DNA of 64,000 nucleotides from positions 1 through 64,000 of the forward strand of contig DIYL01000062.1 of assembly GCA_002428985.1 (NCBI GenBank). The letters run 5' to 3'. Of this stretch, positions 8,474-17,339 are shown one piece after another (the first letter of the stretch is position 1; the number at the start of each line of letters is the position of its first letter). This stretch comes from Anaerolineales bacterium UBA6055 (GTDB taxonomy: Bacteria > Chloroflexota > Anaerolineae > Aggregatilineales > Phototrophicaceae). The position numbers were made by a program, and so were the translations under genes. The notes beneath the pieces are model-generated. The model had not been told where the DNA came from. It was given only the letters and a program-made list of their open reading frames with translations, and did no database searches.

Positions 8474-9592
8474 TTATCTGCGGCGCCGGCTCTTAGTATG
8501 TTGAAGCGCTTTTTCAATTATTCGTTCTACTACTTTATCAAGATTTCTATGTTCTGTCCCTGCGTTATGCCCATCACCAAACGCCGATATACCTATGAAT
8601 TCGTATTTACCTGTCCAGTTTTGGATTATACCAGAAGTTATAGGAAGATATTTCTGTATTCTCTTCGCCAGTAAATCTGAACTCTCACTACCCAATTCAT
8701 CTAACATAGCATTATTTACTAATTGTGAACGCTCCTCGAAATATTCGCCAATCCATTCACTAAATTGATCCAATGTTAAATCTTTATATGTTTCGCTATC
8801 ATCGTTGATGACTTGTACCCAATGATTGAATAGAAATTGCATATCATCTAATATAGTTTTTCCTGTAACATTATTACCATCAATTTTGACTATAGCCTCA
8901 TCATACTTGGATTCTAGCGTTGTATTTTCCCTAATTCTTTTAGGGATTTCTTTTGTTATCGTTGCATCGATATTTTGTAGTCTTTCCAAGCTCTGGTTGA
9001 TTTCATCTTTTTGACCATCAATCTTAGATATACAGAACAATGTGTACATGTCAGACTTGCCAATAACAATTGGTTGGATCTCCTTAAGTACACCCGCGGT
9101 ATATCTATCTGTCTTATTTCGAATGTGTGCTTTAGTATTAAAGCTGTATATTTCTTCACTAGCATCTATCATCACTATCAACATATTTGCCATTCTTAGA
9201 GATTTCTTGATCTCACGAACTTCATCAGTATCTCCTTGAGTGCTCATTTCTTGTAAATACTGTCCTGGATTATCAACAAGGGGGGTGTAAATGTAGAAGC
9301 TCTCTTCATACTCATCTTCAATTATGCGTTCAATCTCTACAGCTATTGGAGTCGAACGAACCGTACCTGAGGGTCTAATCCCATCAGTTGCTGCATTAAT
9401 GGGACCATCAATTGTATTGATTCTTATGTTACGATCCGAAAGGATAATATTCTGTAAAGAAATTGCGAAAAATGTTTTTCCTGAACCAACTCCACCAGCG
9501 AGAACGACGAAGAATGGTGGATTTTTCTTAGTGTTAATTTTTTGCTTAATTCTCTCAATTTGATTGTCGAAATCAAAATTATCTTGTGTCAT
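8474..9592 (-). CDS. P-loop GTPase-like protein of the divergent conflict locus
   Basis: 372 residues. Walker A is GGVGSGKT at 33-40; DNPG at 107-110 fits the G3 DxxG motif; a hydrophobic strand with SKID at 189-192 fits G4 (N/T/S-KxD). The rest is helical. These features suggest a GTPase rather than an AAA+ ATPase. Related GTPases of the double-GTPase type occur with GTPase-associated proteins, TIRs and STAND ATPases in NTP-dependent conflict systems. Membership of that exact family is inference. It is the first gene of the leftward operon (ATG 9590-9592, AAGG upstream) and shares a 125-bp promoter region with the rightward operon. Confidence 0.75.
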   Translation of the reverse strand: MTQDNFDFDNQIERIKQKINTKKNPPFFVVLAGGVGSGKTFFAISLQNIILSDRNIRINTIDGPINAATDGIRPSGTVRSTPIAVEIERIIEDEYEESFYIYTPLVDNPGQYLQEMSTQGDTDEVREIKKSLRMANMLIVMIDASEEIYSFNTKAHIRNKTDRYTAGVLKEIQPIVIGKSDMYTLFCISKIDGQKDEINQSLERLQNIDATITKEIPKRIRENTTLESKYDEAIVKIDGNNVTGKTILDDMQFLFNHWVQVINDDSETYKDLTLDQFSEWIGEYFEERSQLVNNAMLDELGSESSDLLAKRIQKYLPITSGIIQNWTGKYEFIGISAFGDGHNAGTEHRNLDKVVERIIEKALQHTKSRRRR

Positions 9593-9717
9593 CTCAATTT
9601 TACCTTTTTAGGAAATTCATTATATCAATGTCAGATTCAAAGTAGCACGAATACAAATCTACTATTATAATAATAACCTAAATGAAATAATTATGAAACT
9701 TTATATAGGAAACTAAA
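9593..9717. promoter_or_regulatory. Shared divergent promoter region of the TIR/GTPase locus
   Basis: 125 bp, very AT-rich, between the two diverging arms. TATAAT occurs on the plus strand at 9666-9671, and an overlapping TATAAT reads on the minus strand at 9664-9669, a near-symmetric -10 pair. I see no good -35 boxes. The downstream gene has AGGAAA before its ATG at 9718. Confidence 0.45.
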
Positions 9718-11088
9718 ATGCAGCGAATTTTGCGGAAGTATATAGTTCCGTTGATAACTTTTTTGGTATTGTTAACTGCTATTGGTTTAGCGATTTTATT
9801 TTTACCTGGTAGGGTATCTAATCAATTGGATATTAATGCTGCAACTGCTTCTGCATCTCCTCTTGTTCCGACATTTCTTACTCAAACTTCTGAGGCGAAT
9901 GCCACAATTGCCCAGAATAGTACCGCAACGCAAATAGCTGTCCAGTTAAGAGAAACTGAAAAATATGAAATTGCGGCTACTGAGACTGAGCGATCTTTCA
10001 TCACAGAAACCGCAGAAGCTGTTTATGAAAGACAAACTGCAGAAGCGGAAGAAGCAACTATTCAAGCACAACAAACTTGGGATGTTGTTTCTCCAACTCC
10101 TTCTCCAACCTATACTGCGACACCATCACCTACACTCACTCCATCCGTAACCCCGTCAGCAACTAATACCCTAACCCCTACACTAACACCAACTCCCCTT
10201 AGTCCAGTTTGTCAGAGAGGTTTAAATGGTATTCAAGCTATTAGAGCTTATCCCTTCTTAAACTATGACTATCAGAGGACTAATAATTCTGGCATGGTTA
10301 AGATATTGGGTAGGTCTATTGATGGACAGTGGCTTTTCGTAGAACATACAGATACAGCAACTAGAGGGTGGGTATCAATAAATGGTATTATCAGTAATTG
10401 TGATGAGGAACTTCCAACAGTTATCAATGTCCTAGAAAATTATAGCCTAGTATTTGCTGAAGATTTCTTCAATTCACAGAATGGATGGATACCTTTATCA
10501 GCCGATAGTAGTGAAATAGCTTTAGATTCTATATCTGGTATACTTTCACTTCGTGCGTCACCAGCAGATCAATCCATTATTAGTGTTGATCCCGAGTCAT
10601 TTGCAATGCCTGAAGACTATAGAGTCGATTTAATTTTTGCATTTTCAAATGGCTCATTACGAGCACGGACGGGGATATTGCTAAATTATCAAGATGCTGA
10701 AGAAAATTCAGCCTTCACTGACTCCGGTTACTATGAGCTATCACTATCACGGTCCACCGACTTACAAGACTGCAATGTTTCATTAGTATGGGTACAGCTC
10801 AATCCATTGAGGACTAATAATATAACAACAAGAAGGGCTAGTTGTGATTTATCATCAGACATCAATAATCCAGAGTTAAATTCCTTAGTAATTCAGAGAG
10901 AATCTGGTTCATTCACTTTACTACTGAATGGTGAGATAGTTTTTGAAAACACACGTCCTTCGTCAGAATTAGCATATTATGATAGTGGTACCATGAGACT
11001 ATACGTTGATGCTACAACACGAGAAGATGTAGCTCCATCTATATCAATATTTCAGCAAATTTATGTCTGGGACATTTCTGAGGAATAA
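9718..11088 (+). CDS. Membrane-anchored protein with coiled coil, SH3b and lectin-like outer domains
   Basis: 456 residues. A basic start and one hydrophobic helix (about 9-30) anchor the protein; there is no lipobox. Next come an Ala/Glu/Thr coiled coil (40-122), a Pro/Thr/Ser linker with PTPSPT units (122-160), an SH3b-like domain with conserved ending RGWVSI (about 160-235), and a beta-sandwich domain of LamG/DUF1080 style (about 245-456) with FxNGWIPL and LLLNGEIV motifs. All of this after the helix should lie outside the membrane. It leads the rightward operon, 3 bp before the ATPase gene. An outer sensor role is inference. Pro/Thr linkers and SH3b domains of this kind are common in Chloroflexota surface proteins. 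Confidence 0.75.
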   Translation: MQRILRKYIVPLITFLVLLTAIGLAILFLPGRVSNQLDINAATASASPLVPTFLTQTSEANATIAQNSTATQIAVQLRETEKYEIAATETERSFITETAEAVYERQTAEAEEATIQAQQTWDVVSPTPSPTYTATPSPTLTPSVTPSATNTLTPTLTPTPLSPVCQRGLNGIQAIRAYPFLNYDYQRTNNSGMVKILGRSIDGQWLFVEHTDTATRGWVSINGIISNCDEELPTVINVLENYSLVFAEDFFNSQNGWIPLSADSSEIALDSISGILSLRASPADQSIISVDPESFAMPEDYRVDLIFAFSNGSLRARTGILLNYQDAEENSAFTDSGYYELSLSRSTDLQDCNVSLVWVQLNPLRTNNITTRRASCDLSSDINNPELNSLVIQRESGSFTLLLNGEIVFENTRPSSELAYYDSGTMRLYVDATTREDVAPSISIFQQIYVWDISEE

Positions 11089-11091
11089 GCA

Positions 11092-13686
11092 ATGAATGAA
11101 AAGATAAATCCTTTTTCCCATCACCCTGCAGGATACAAGGAGTTAGTAGGTCGTCATGATATTCTGCAAAACATTAGGGATCTTATAATTGATTCCAATG
11201 ACCATAATGTTGGTGTTATTCACGGTCATCGTCGGGTAGGTAAGAGTTCGATCTTGACCTCACTTCCTGAGTACTTAAAAGAATCGAGAAAGCACGTTTC
11301 ATATCATTGTTTTTTCATGAATTTTGTTGATAAAACTAATATATCAGTGGACGCGCTACTACATTATATGAAATCTGAAGTTATCCAGAATCAACTATTG
11401 GGAAATACGTTTAAGGATAAAGTATCTGAAATAGTTGAACCATTAGATTTTTTTGATGTTATTAATCGGATAGATGATCAACGTATTGTATTCATTTTCG
11501 ATGAGTTTGATATGTTAATCAATTTTCAGGAGACTCCAGACATTTTTGAATTTCTCGTTGATGTTATGATTAAATACAAGAAAGACATAGAGTTTATTGT
11601 GTCAATATCTGAACCTTATGCAAAACTAAGTTATGGCACAACATTGAAAGATTTTTTTGATGCAGTCAATGCAATTCCAATAGAGATCCCGAATCTATCT
11701 GCAAATGCATCTGAAATCATAGTTAAGTTGAAAGTTGGTAATGAAGATCCAGAACCATCTGAGGATCTGATAGATAAGATCATATTTTTAACAGATGGTC
11801 ATCCGGGATTAGTTCAAGCCCTGTGTCAGATATTATGGCACACGATCAACATCCAAGGTGATTTTGATGCAATTACAGAAGATAGTATCGAAGATGCTGT
11901 TAATAAACTTTCAATTTACGCTAAATTCACTTTCGTTAGGATTTGGAATTCTTTGGATGAACGTGAGAAGTACATAGTAAAGATCATCAGTGAATCCAGT
12001 GATGGTTTAACGTATAAACAGATCGTTGAAGCTTTGCGGAAAGATTTAAGAAATCTTGATAGTCAAGTTAGTGACTTAGAACTTAGGTTAATATTAAAAC
12101 AGATGATTGCAACTAATATATTGTCTCACCCTCATAACAAGGAATATCATTTGCAAATTCCTGTTTTTAGAAACTGGCTTGAGAATGAAGCCATAACTAA
12201 AAAATCTATTATTTCTTCGGCGCAAGTTTCCTCACATTTACAAGCAGCTATTAAGGACTTTAGAACAGAGAACTATGAAGGAGCTTTAGAACTTTTGGAG
12301 ACATTCAAACGGGAAGCTACAGGTCCTATTTTAGCTGAGGCACTAAGATTAGAAGGACAAATCTACGCTAACCTATATCGCAAATCAAGATCACTCAGTA
12401 CAAGTACTGAATCACCCATTGAGTTGGCTAAAAAGTCATTTGAAGCACTAGAAAATGCCTTTACCAGAGATGATAAATTAGTCATTTCTGAATACACAGC
12501 CATGCTATTAGAACTGGCTTTTTTAGAGGATAACGACAATAGTGTACATTACTTAACAAGATTATCTTCTCTCTGTAACGAGTATTCAATTGATTTGGAA
12601 GATAAGAATAACTATAGAGCATTTTACAACAAATATATCGATCGAATTCCCACATTACTTAACAAGCATCCTAGTAAAGCGTGGGATGAATGGTTGTTAC
12701 TACCCATTCCAGTTCACCAAAAGATAGACTTAATGCAAAGTAGCATTGTGAAGCTAGATTTGCCTCGGGGCAAACGCAATGAATTGCTTAACATGCTAAT
12801 GGATGAGATTTTGACGCACAAGCATAATGGAGCAATATCATTTGCCACAATTCAATCCGTACTTGAAACTAGTATTAAGACTGCAGATATAAATAGCAAT
12901 GAATCACAACATCATTTGAGTCAAGCAGATCAATGGTCTAAAGTCGTTAAATTCTGTAAAGTACTGACTCAATCTTGGTGGGGCGAAGTACCGATATTTA
13001 GAGACTGGCTTAATGAATTTATACGACTGGCTGATATAGAGCAGAATCTCAATAAAATGTACTCCGAAGCTCTAGATTTTAAGCATCAAGGTCGTGTGGC
13101 AGAAGCCATTGAAATTTTAACTGACATTATAGGTTTGGACCCTCATTATAAATCTGCAATCGAAAATCTCTATGAATTGATACGTGAAGTTGATGTGGAA
13201 AATATGTTTGAAGAGTATACGACCCTTAGAGATGAATTTCAAAATAGTATACCTCGTGAAATTAGTAATGAATCTACGTCTAGTTTACCGTTAGATGATG
13301 ATTTATTAGATAAACTACGAAGTAATGATTATCGCACAATAAGGGACATATGGTTAAGTTTAACTGATAACTTACCATCCTTAGAATCTAAGGATTTTTC
13401 CACCAAAGAAGTAGAAGAGATTATTAGATGCCTTTTTGTTAGAGGTGACTTAATGTTTTTAGGTCGTAATTCTCTAACTCCAAAGAAGGAATTTGATGAA
13501 ACAGTTAAAAAGCTACTTGTGGATTTACGAAATTTGAGAAAATTTCAAAGTGAAAATCGGAGATTAAAACGACAAAACGATGAAATGACGAGCCGACTGA
13601 ATTCGATAATTCTGCATTCTCGTAACCTAAGTAGCGAAGATTTAAGAGCTAAACTCGACCAATTGTTAAAAGATGCTTCTGAGTAA
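11092..13686 (+). CDS. STAND-like AAA+ ATPase with C-terminal helical repeats
   Basis: 864 residues. The NTPase domain (about 15-260) has Walker A GHRRVGKS at 45-52 and Walker B RIVFIFDEFDML with Asp137-Glu138, in the Orc/Cdc6-like ATPase style used by STAND switches. A winged-helix-like segment follows (about 295-365, YKQIVEAL), then a long alpha-helical, TPR-like region (375-800) and a short coiled coil at the end. STAND proteins bind ligands through their repeats and oligomerise on ATP binding. Here the protein probably links the membrane sensor to the TIR enzyme downstream (inference). ATG has GAGGAA upstream inside the end of the previous gene, which fits translational coupling. Confidence 0.8.
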   Translation: MNEKINPFSHHPAGYKELVGRHDILQNIRDLIIDSNDHNVGVIHGHRRVGKSSILTSLPEYLKESRKHVSYHCFFMNFVDKTNISVDALLHYMKSEVIQNQLLGNTFKDKVSEIVEPLDFFDVINRIDDQRIVFIFDEFDMLINFQETPDIFEFLVDVMIKYKKDIEFIVSISEPYAKLSYGTTLKDFFDAVNAIPIEIPNLSANASEIIVKLKVGNEDPEPSEDLIDKIIFLTDGHPGLVQALCQILWHTINIQGDFDAITEDSIEDAVNKLSIYAKFTFVRIWNSLDEREKYIVKIISESSDGLTYKQIVEALRKDLRNLDSQVSDLELRLILKQMIATNILSHPHNKEYHLQIPVFRNWLENEAITKKSIISSAQVSSHLQAAIKDFRTENYEGALELLETFKREATGPILAEALRLEGQIYANLYRKSRSLSTSTESPIELAKKSFEALENAFTRDDKLVISEYTAMLLELAFLEDNDNSVHYLTRLSSLCNEYSIDLEDKNNYRAFYNKYIDRIPTLLNKHPSKAWDEWLLLPIPVHQKIDLMQSSIVKLDLPRGKRNELLNMLMDEILTHKHNGAISFATIQSVLETSIKTADINSNESQHHLSQADQWSKVVKFCKVLTQSWWGEVPIFRDWLNEFIRLADIEQNLNKMYSEALDFKHQGRVAEAIEILTDIIGLDPHYKSAIENLYELIREVDVENMFEEYTTLRDEFQNSIPREISNESTSSLPLDDDLLDKLRSNDYRTIRDIWLSLTDNLPSLESKDFSTKEVEEIIRCLFVRGDLMFLGRNSLTPKKEFDETVKKLLVDLRNLRKFQSENRRLKRQNDEMTSRLNSIILHSRNLSSEDLRAKLDQLLKDASE

Positions 13687-13695
13687 GATAATTTT

Positions 13696-14745
13696 ATGGG
13701 AAAGACTGCAAACTTTACATCAGATCACTTAACTAATGGTGAGTCATATTGGATTGCTGTTGATGAAGCAGATATTAATAGTTTCAAAGCTATGCTTGAC
13801 GCTAACGCACATCAGTTGGTAGTTAAGTTGTTATACTTGAAACAAGTTCATTCACCTAGAAAAGAGCTTAAATCGATAATAGACAATATCATTGATATGG
13901 AAGAAAAAAGTCTAGTAATTATTTTTGATTACGAGCGTGAAATACATCGAACTAAATTTTTGCGTCATGTAAAGATGCTAGTTGAGAAACACAAAAAAAA
14001 GATTTCAATGTATTTTGTTGTAAATAAAATACCATCAGAAATATATTCAGAGTTCGACTATCCAATATTATATTTTGAACCTGAAATCACTATGGAGCAA
14101 AATATGAAGATGGTAGATTTAGAGAGTACATCAACCGCAGAAAAAGAAGAAGCGCAGGACAAATTCATATTAGAACCTGATGTACAACCTTCTGATCCAC
14201 TTTTGGACAAATTTATGGTCAATAGTTCAGAAATAGCAGATACTCGCGCACTAATAGTTTGCACTGACGAGTTATTGAATCAAAAATATACTGCATGTGA
14301 AGAATTTCGCAGAACTTTAGTTCCTGCAATGCAAGATAGAAATTTCCAAGTCGATAGTCACTTACAGATTCCAATAGAAATACTACAACAGGATCAAACA
14401 GAGATTGTTACTTATTTGTCGAATTACTATGACATAATTGTGCTAGCAATTAATCGAAACTTTTCTGAAATTGAAATTTTTGGAGTAAATGCTTTTATTG
14501 AAAACCTTATGAAAGTACAAGAAAGTGGCAAAATCTTGTTAACTTGGATTCCGATTTCACTTGTAATAAATTCGCCACTAAAAAACAATTTATTCAAAAT
14601 ACAACATTTGGGAGAAGGAAGACCTCACGATGATATGATAACCTTTAGCAAAATTGAGAATCATAACAAACGTACTAACCAATGGATCCTTGTAGGAAAT
14701 AAATTCATTGACATGATCGATAACAGGATGAATCAAAATGAGTAA
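13696..14745 (+). CDS. Hypothetical protein, possible degenerate TIR-like C-terminal half
   Basis: 349 residues, unrecognised. The N-terminal half (1-130) is alpha/beta with a strand LVIIFDYE near residue 74. The C-terminal half (about 180-345) begins with a strand TRALIVCTDELL, has a central strand YDIIVLAINRNF and a later strand KILLTWIPISL, an order that recalls a TIR/Rossmann-like fold without an obvious catalytic Glu. This is pattern reading, not a family match. It overlaps the next gene (TIR) by 8 bp, so both are probably made together; a regulatory or scaffolding partner of the TIR enzyme is possible. Confidence 0.6.
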   Translation: MGKTANFTSDHLTNGESYWIAVDEADINSFKAMLDANAHQLVVKLLYLKQVHSPRKELKSIIDNIIDMEEKSLVIIFDYEREIHRTKFLRHVKMLVEKHKKKISMYFVVNKIPSEIYSEFDYPILYFEPEITMEQNMKMVDLESTSTAEKEEAQDKFILEPDVQPSDPLLDKFMVNSSEIADTRALIVCTDELLNQKYTACEEFRRTLVPAMQDRNFQVDSHLQIPIEILQQDQTEIVTYLSNYYDIIVLAINRNFSEIEIFGVNAFIENLMKVQESGKILLTWIPISLVINSPLKNNLFKIQHLGEGRPHDDMITFSKIENHNKRTNQWILVGNKFIDMIDNRMNQNE

Positions 14746-15208
14746 CAGAGTCAAGAATAAGATTTTTGTAAGCTACTGTAAAGAAGATAAAAAGATTTTG
14801 GCTGAATTGAAGGCAACACTGGCTCCGTATCTGAGAGATGGGAGTATCATATTATGGACTGATGAATTAATTCAGCCAGGAGAATTATGGGATGAGGAAA
14901 TTAAAAAAGCCCTCAATACATCGATTGCCATAATTGCCCTTATAAGTCGTTACTTTTGGACATCTGATTATGCTGTGGATCATGAGTTAAACCCAATGTT
15001 GGTAGCTGCTCAAGAACAAGGGGTAAAGATTTTGTGGATTGCTACAGAAAAGTCTATTCTTCCCAATAGCTTGTCAAAATATCAAGCCCTTAATGATCCT
15101 GAAAATTCTATACGTACGATTATATCAAATGGTGGTGATATAGCTTCTGCGTGGGTAGAGATTGCTGAAAAAATAATGGAAGTTATCAGTGATGCAAATG
15201 CTACTTAA
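14738..15208 (+). CDS. Stand-alone TIR domain protein (ThsB-like candidate)
   Basis: 156 residues, essentially one TIR domain. The first strand is KIFVSYCKEDKK, the loop has WTDELIQPGELW, and the helix DHELNPM places Glu83 where NADase TIRs have the catalytic glutamate. In Thoeris systems such a TIR senses infection and converts NAD+ into a signal (type II: His-ADPR) that activates the effector. Its neighbour downstream is a two-TM macro-domain protein, the type II effector layout. ATG at 14738 has AGGAT upstream and lies inside the end of the previous gene. Confidence 0.85.
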   Translation: MSNRVKNKIFVSYCKEDKKILAELKATLAPYLRDGSIILWTDELIQPGELWDEEIKKALNTSIAIIALISRYFWTSDYAVDHELNPMLVAAQEQGVKILWIATEKSILPNSLSKYQALNDPENSIRTIISNGGDIASAWVEIAEKIMEVISDANAT

Positions 15209-15271
15209 TTATTGATTCAGCTAATACTACTGTAAGTATTTTGCTGTGATAGCAAAGCTACTCTAACACTT

Positions 15272-16180
15272 ATGATCGAAACTAATAAATGGAAGAAATT
15301 TCACTTGAATTTCTTAAAAAGAATACAAATAGGAATATCCAAATCACCTCGCAAATTTTTCACCGCATTGTTGGTAAGTTATGGTGCGACATGGGGTTTT
15401 GTAGAAGCGATATTAGGCTTGGTTCCTGATACAGAAAACCATATCACGGGAATCCCGTGGTATATTCTCTTCCTAATTACAAGTTTTATCATTGCAGTAA
15501 TCTTGGTTTCTCGTCCTCTAAAGACATCATTCAATTTTTTGAATAATGAGATAATTATTCAATTTGGTGATTTGTTTGCTCAAGATGGACTACAGGTTAT
15601 CCCGGTAAGTCAATATATGTATGAAATTGAAGTAATTCCGTCAAGCTTACAGGGTATAGTCATAAACAAATTTCGGGATAGTGCTCGTGGTCAGGAAGGT
15701 CTAAGAAAGTATCATCACGAATTGAATTCTGCATTGCGAAACAAAGAAAATGTCAAAGCTCACAGAAATGTGGAACGTGAAATTGATAAGAAGCAATTTT
15801 CATTAGGAACAACAGCTAAGATTAACTTACTAAACCAGGAATACTTAATGTTAGCTTTGACTGAGACAGAGCTACAGGGTCAGATACCAGACAACAATTG
15901 TACCGGAACCAAATTATGGATTGCGTTGGAATATCTATGGCATGAAGCTGATATCTCTTTAGGAGACAAAAGCATAAATATCCCATTACTCGGCAGTGGT
16001 ATATCTGGTATAGAGTTATCTCCTAACCATCTTTTGGATCTGAATATTTTGGCGTTGCTAAATTCCATAGTTGAAAAAGGGAAGATAACAACTGGAAAAA
16101 TTAGAATTATATTACATGATAAATATCTTGAAGAAATTGACTTGACTGACATAAAACAACGGTGGAGTCAAGCTTATTAA
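15272..16180 (+). CDS. Two-TM plus macro-domain protein (type II Thoeris effector-like)
   Basis: 302 residues. Two hydrophobic helices (about 30-50 and 62-80) are followed by a macro-like domain (about 90-302). The latter has IIIQFGDLFAQDGLQVIPVS, the IPSSLQGIVINKF segment and the glycine-rich IPLLGSGISGIELS loop that in macro domains cups the ADP-ribose phosphates. This is the DUF6430-like TM-macro pattern of the ThsA effector in type II Thoeris, which binds His-ADPR and acts at the membrane. It lies 63 bp after the TIR gene on the same strand and ends the rightward operon. No strong ribosome site precedes the ATG, so the start could be slightly different. Confidence 0.8.
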   Translation: MIETNKWKKFHLNFLKRIQIGISKSPRKFFTALLVSYGATWGFVEAILGLVPDTENHITGIPWYILFLITSFIIAVILVSRPLKTSFNFLNNEIIIQFGDLFAQDGLQVIPVSQYMYEIEVIPSSLQGIVINKFRDSARGQEGLRKYHHELNSALRNKENVKAHRNVEREIDKKQFSLGTTAKINLLNQEYLMLALTETELQGQIPDNNCTGTKLWIALEYLWHEADISLGDKSINIPLLGSGISGIELSPNHLLDLNILALLNSIVEKGKITTGKIRIILHDKYLEEIDLTDIKQRWSQAY

Positions 16181-16276
16181 CCAAACATGACCTGAGAATA
16201 ATTAATGTTCGTTAAGACAAACTGTTCTCTTTCAAGAAAGCTGATGAACACTTTCATGCTCATCAGCCAGATCGAA

Positions 16277-17200
16277 TCACGCATACGCTGCTGACAACAT
16301 TCGTGCTGCACGCTTCATATATTTGGGGAAGGTCTTCGGGTTCTTGCCAGCAATCTGTGCTTTGAGTGCGCCAATAATGCAGATCGTGTGGCTATATTGT
16401 GCAAGTAATTCCTCCGCAGGTTCTGTGTTGCCTGCTTCGTACTGGTCACGCCATTTTGTATATGGTGATGTGAAGCAACCAGGATTCGTCTCTGGCTTAC
16501 CGTAAGCGTCAGGCATCTGATAATCATGCTTTTCGAGAAACACTTGTGCAAATTCATACCGCACCTCTTGTTGCATCGACTGAAGATAGTTCCGGCACCA
16601 TGTAGTGAAGTGCATTCCAACTACAGGAGCGGTATCTTTGAAGGTAACACAGGTTGTTACTGCATATAATGCCATCAGATGTTCAAATGAGTCAGCATAT
16701 TTCTCAGCTAATTTCTGCATCACTCGCTCAACATCAATCCGAATATCCAACTCAGTTGCCCACGGTGCCCAGCGCTCAATTGATTTGTACCAACTACTCG
16801 GCGATGTCAGTCCAGTAATCGTATGTTTGTCCCATGTATTATGCCAATCATAGCTGACAATTTCTTCGAGTTCATCATATCGGGCATCGTAACCTCGCAG
16901 ACTAGAAATCTTGCAACGTGCCAAAACAAAAAACACCGCCTGTTGGCGGGTTTTATCAGCTAGAAATTGGTTGTCTTTGATGAGTTCTTCCCAGAGAGAC
17001 ATGAACCCGATCTGTAAGCAATCTGGCAAGTAATTCGTTCGATGAATCCCTTTCGATTTCATTACGTTGCTCGCATAGTGGTCGAGATTGTCATAAATCT
17101 GCTCGAATGTCATCTTCCCACCCCTTTCCGTTGGATAAGTAGCTTTGCGTGGAAATGGCTTCACAGCAGAACGGATACGATCACGAATTTCAGTAGTCAT
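16277..17200 (-). CDS. Sigma-70-like or replication-associated helical protein
   Basis: 307 residues. The segment YLPDCLQIGFMSLWEEL (near residue 57) followed by an arginine-rich stretch resembles region 2 of sigma-70-type factors; the rest is helical with several Trp residues and no clear region 4. The start ATG at 17198-17200 has a perfect AGGAGG six nt upstream, so the longer reading from 17221 is rejected. A strong terminator lies about 90 bp upstream, so the gene needs its own promoter. Sigma-like proteins are common on Chloroflexota mobile elements, but I cannot name the family with certainty. Confidence 0.6.
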   Translation of the reverse strand: MTTEIRDRIRSAVKPFPRKATYPTERGGKMTFEQIYDNLDHYASNVMKSKGIHRTNYLPDCLQIGFMSLWEELIKDNQFLADKTRQQAVFFVLARCKISSLRGYDARYDELEEIVSYDWHNTWDKHTITGLTSPSSWYKSIERWAPWATELDIRIDVERVMQKLAEKYADSFEHLMALYAVTTCVTFKDTAPVVGMHFTTWCRNYLQSMQQEVRYEFAQVFLEKHDYQMPDAYGKPETNPGCFTSPYTKWRDQYEAGNTEPAEELLAQYSHTICIIGALKAQIAGKNPKTFPKYMKRAARMLSAAYA

Positions 17201-17286
17201 GAGTTGCCTCCTCAGCATCACGTAGTCAGAATGAGCACAACGCTCGGCTCTGCCGCTACAGCACAGAGGAGGGCACCAGTCAAAAC

Positions 17287-17311
17287 AAAAAAACCGACCA
17301 CAATTGGTCAG
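17287..17311 (-). terminator. Rho-independent terminator after the small ORF
   Basis: On the minus strand the stem CTGACCA, loop ATTG, stem TGGTCGG (one T-G wobble) is followed directly by seven T. This is a textbook intrinsic terminator. It closes the 43-codon ORF at 17340-17471 and lies about 90 bp before the sigma-like gene. Confidence 0.85.
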
Positions 17312-17339
17312 CTTTGAGTTTCAACTGCTGGTAGGTTTT

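Noticed and set aside
9718..9810. Lipoprotein signal in the SH3b/lectin-like protein
   Set aside because: No Cys follows the hydrophobic helix, so a membrane anchor is the better reading.
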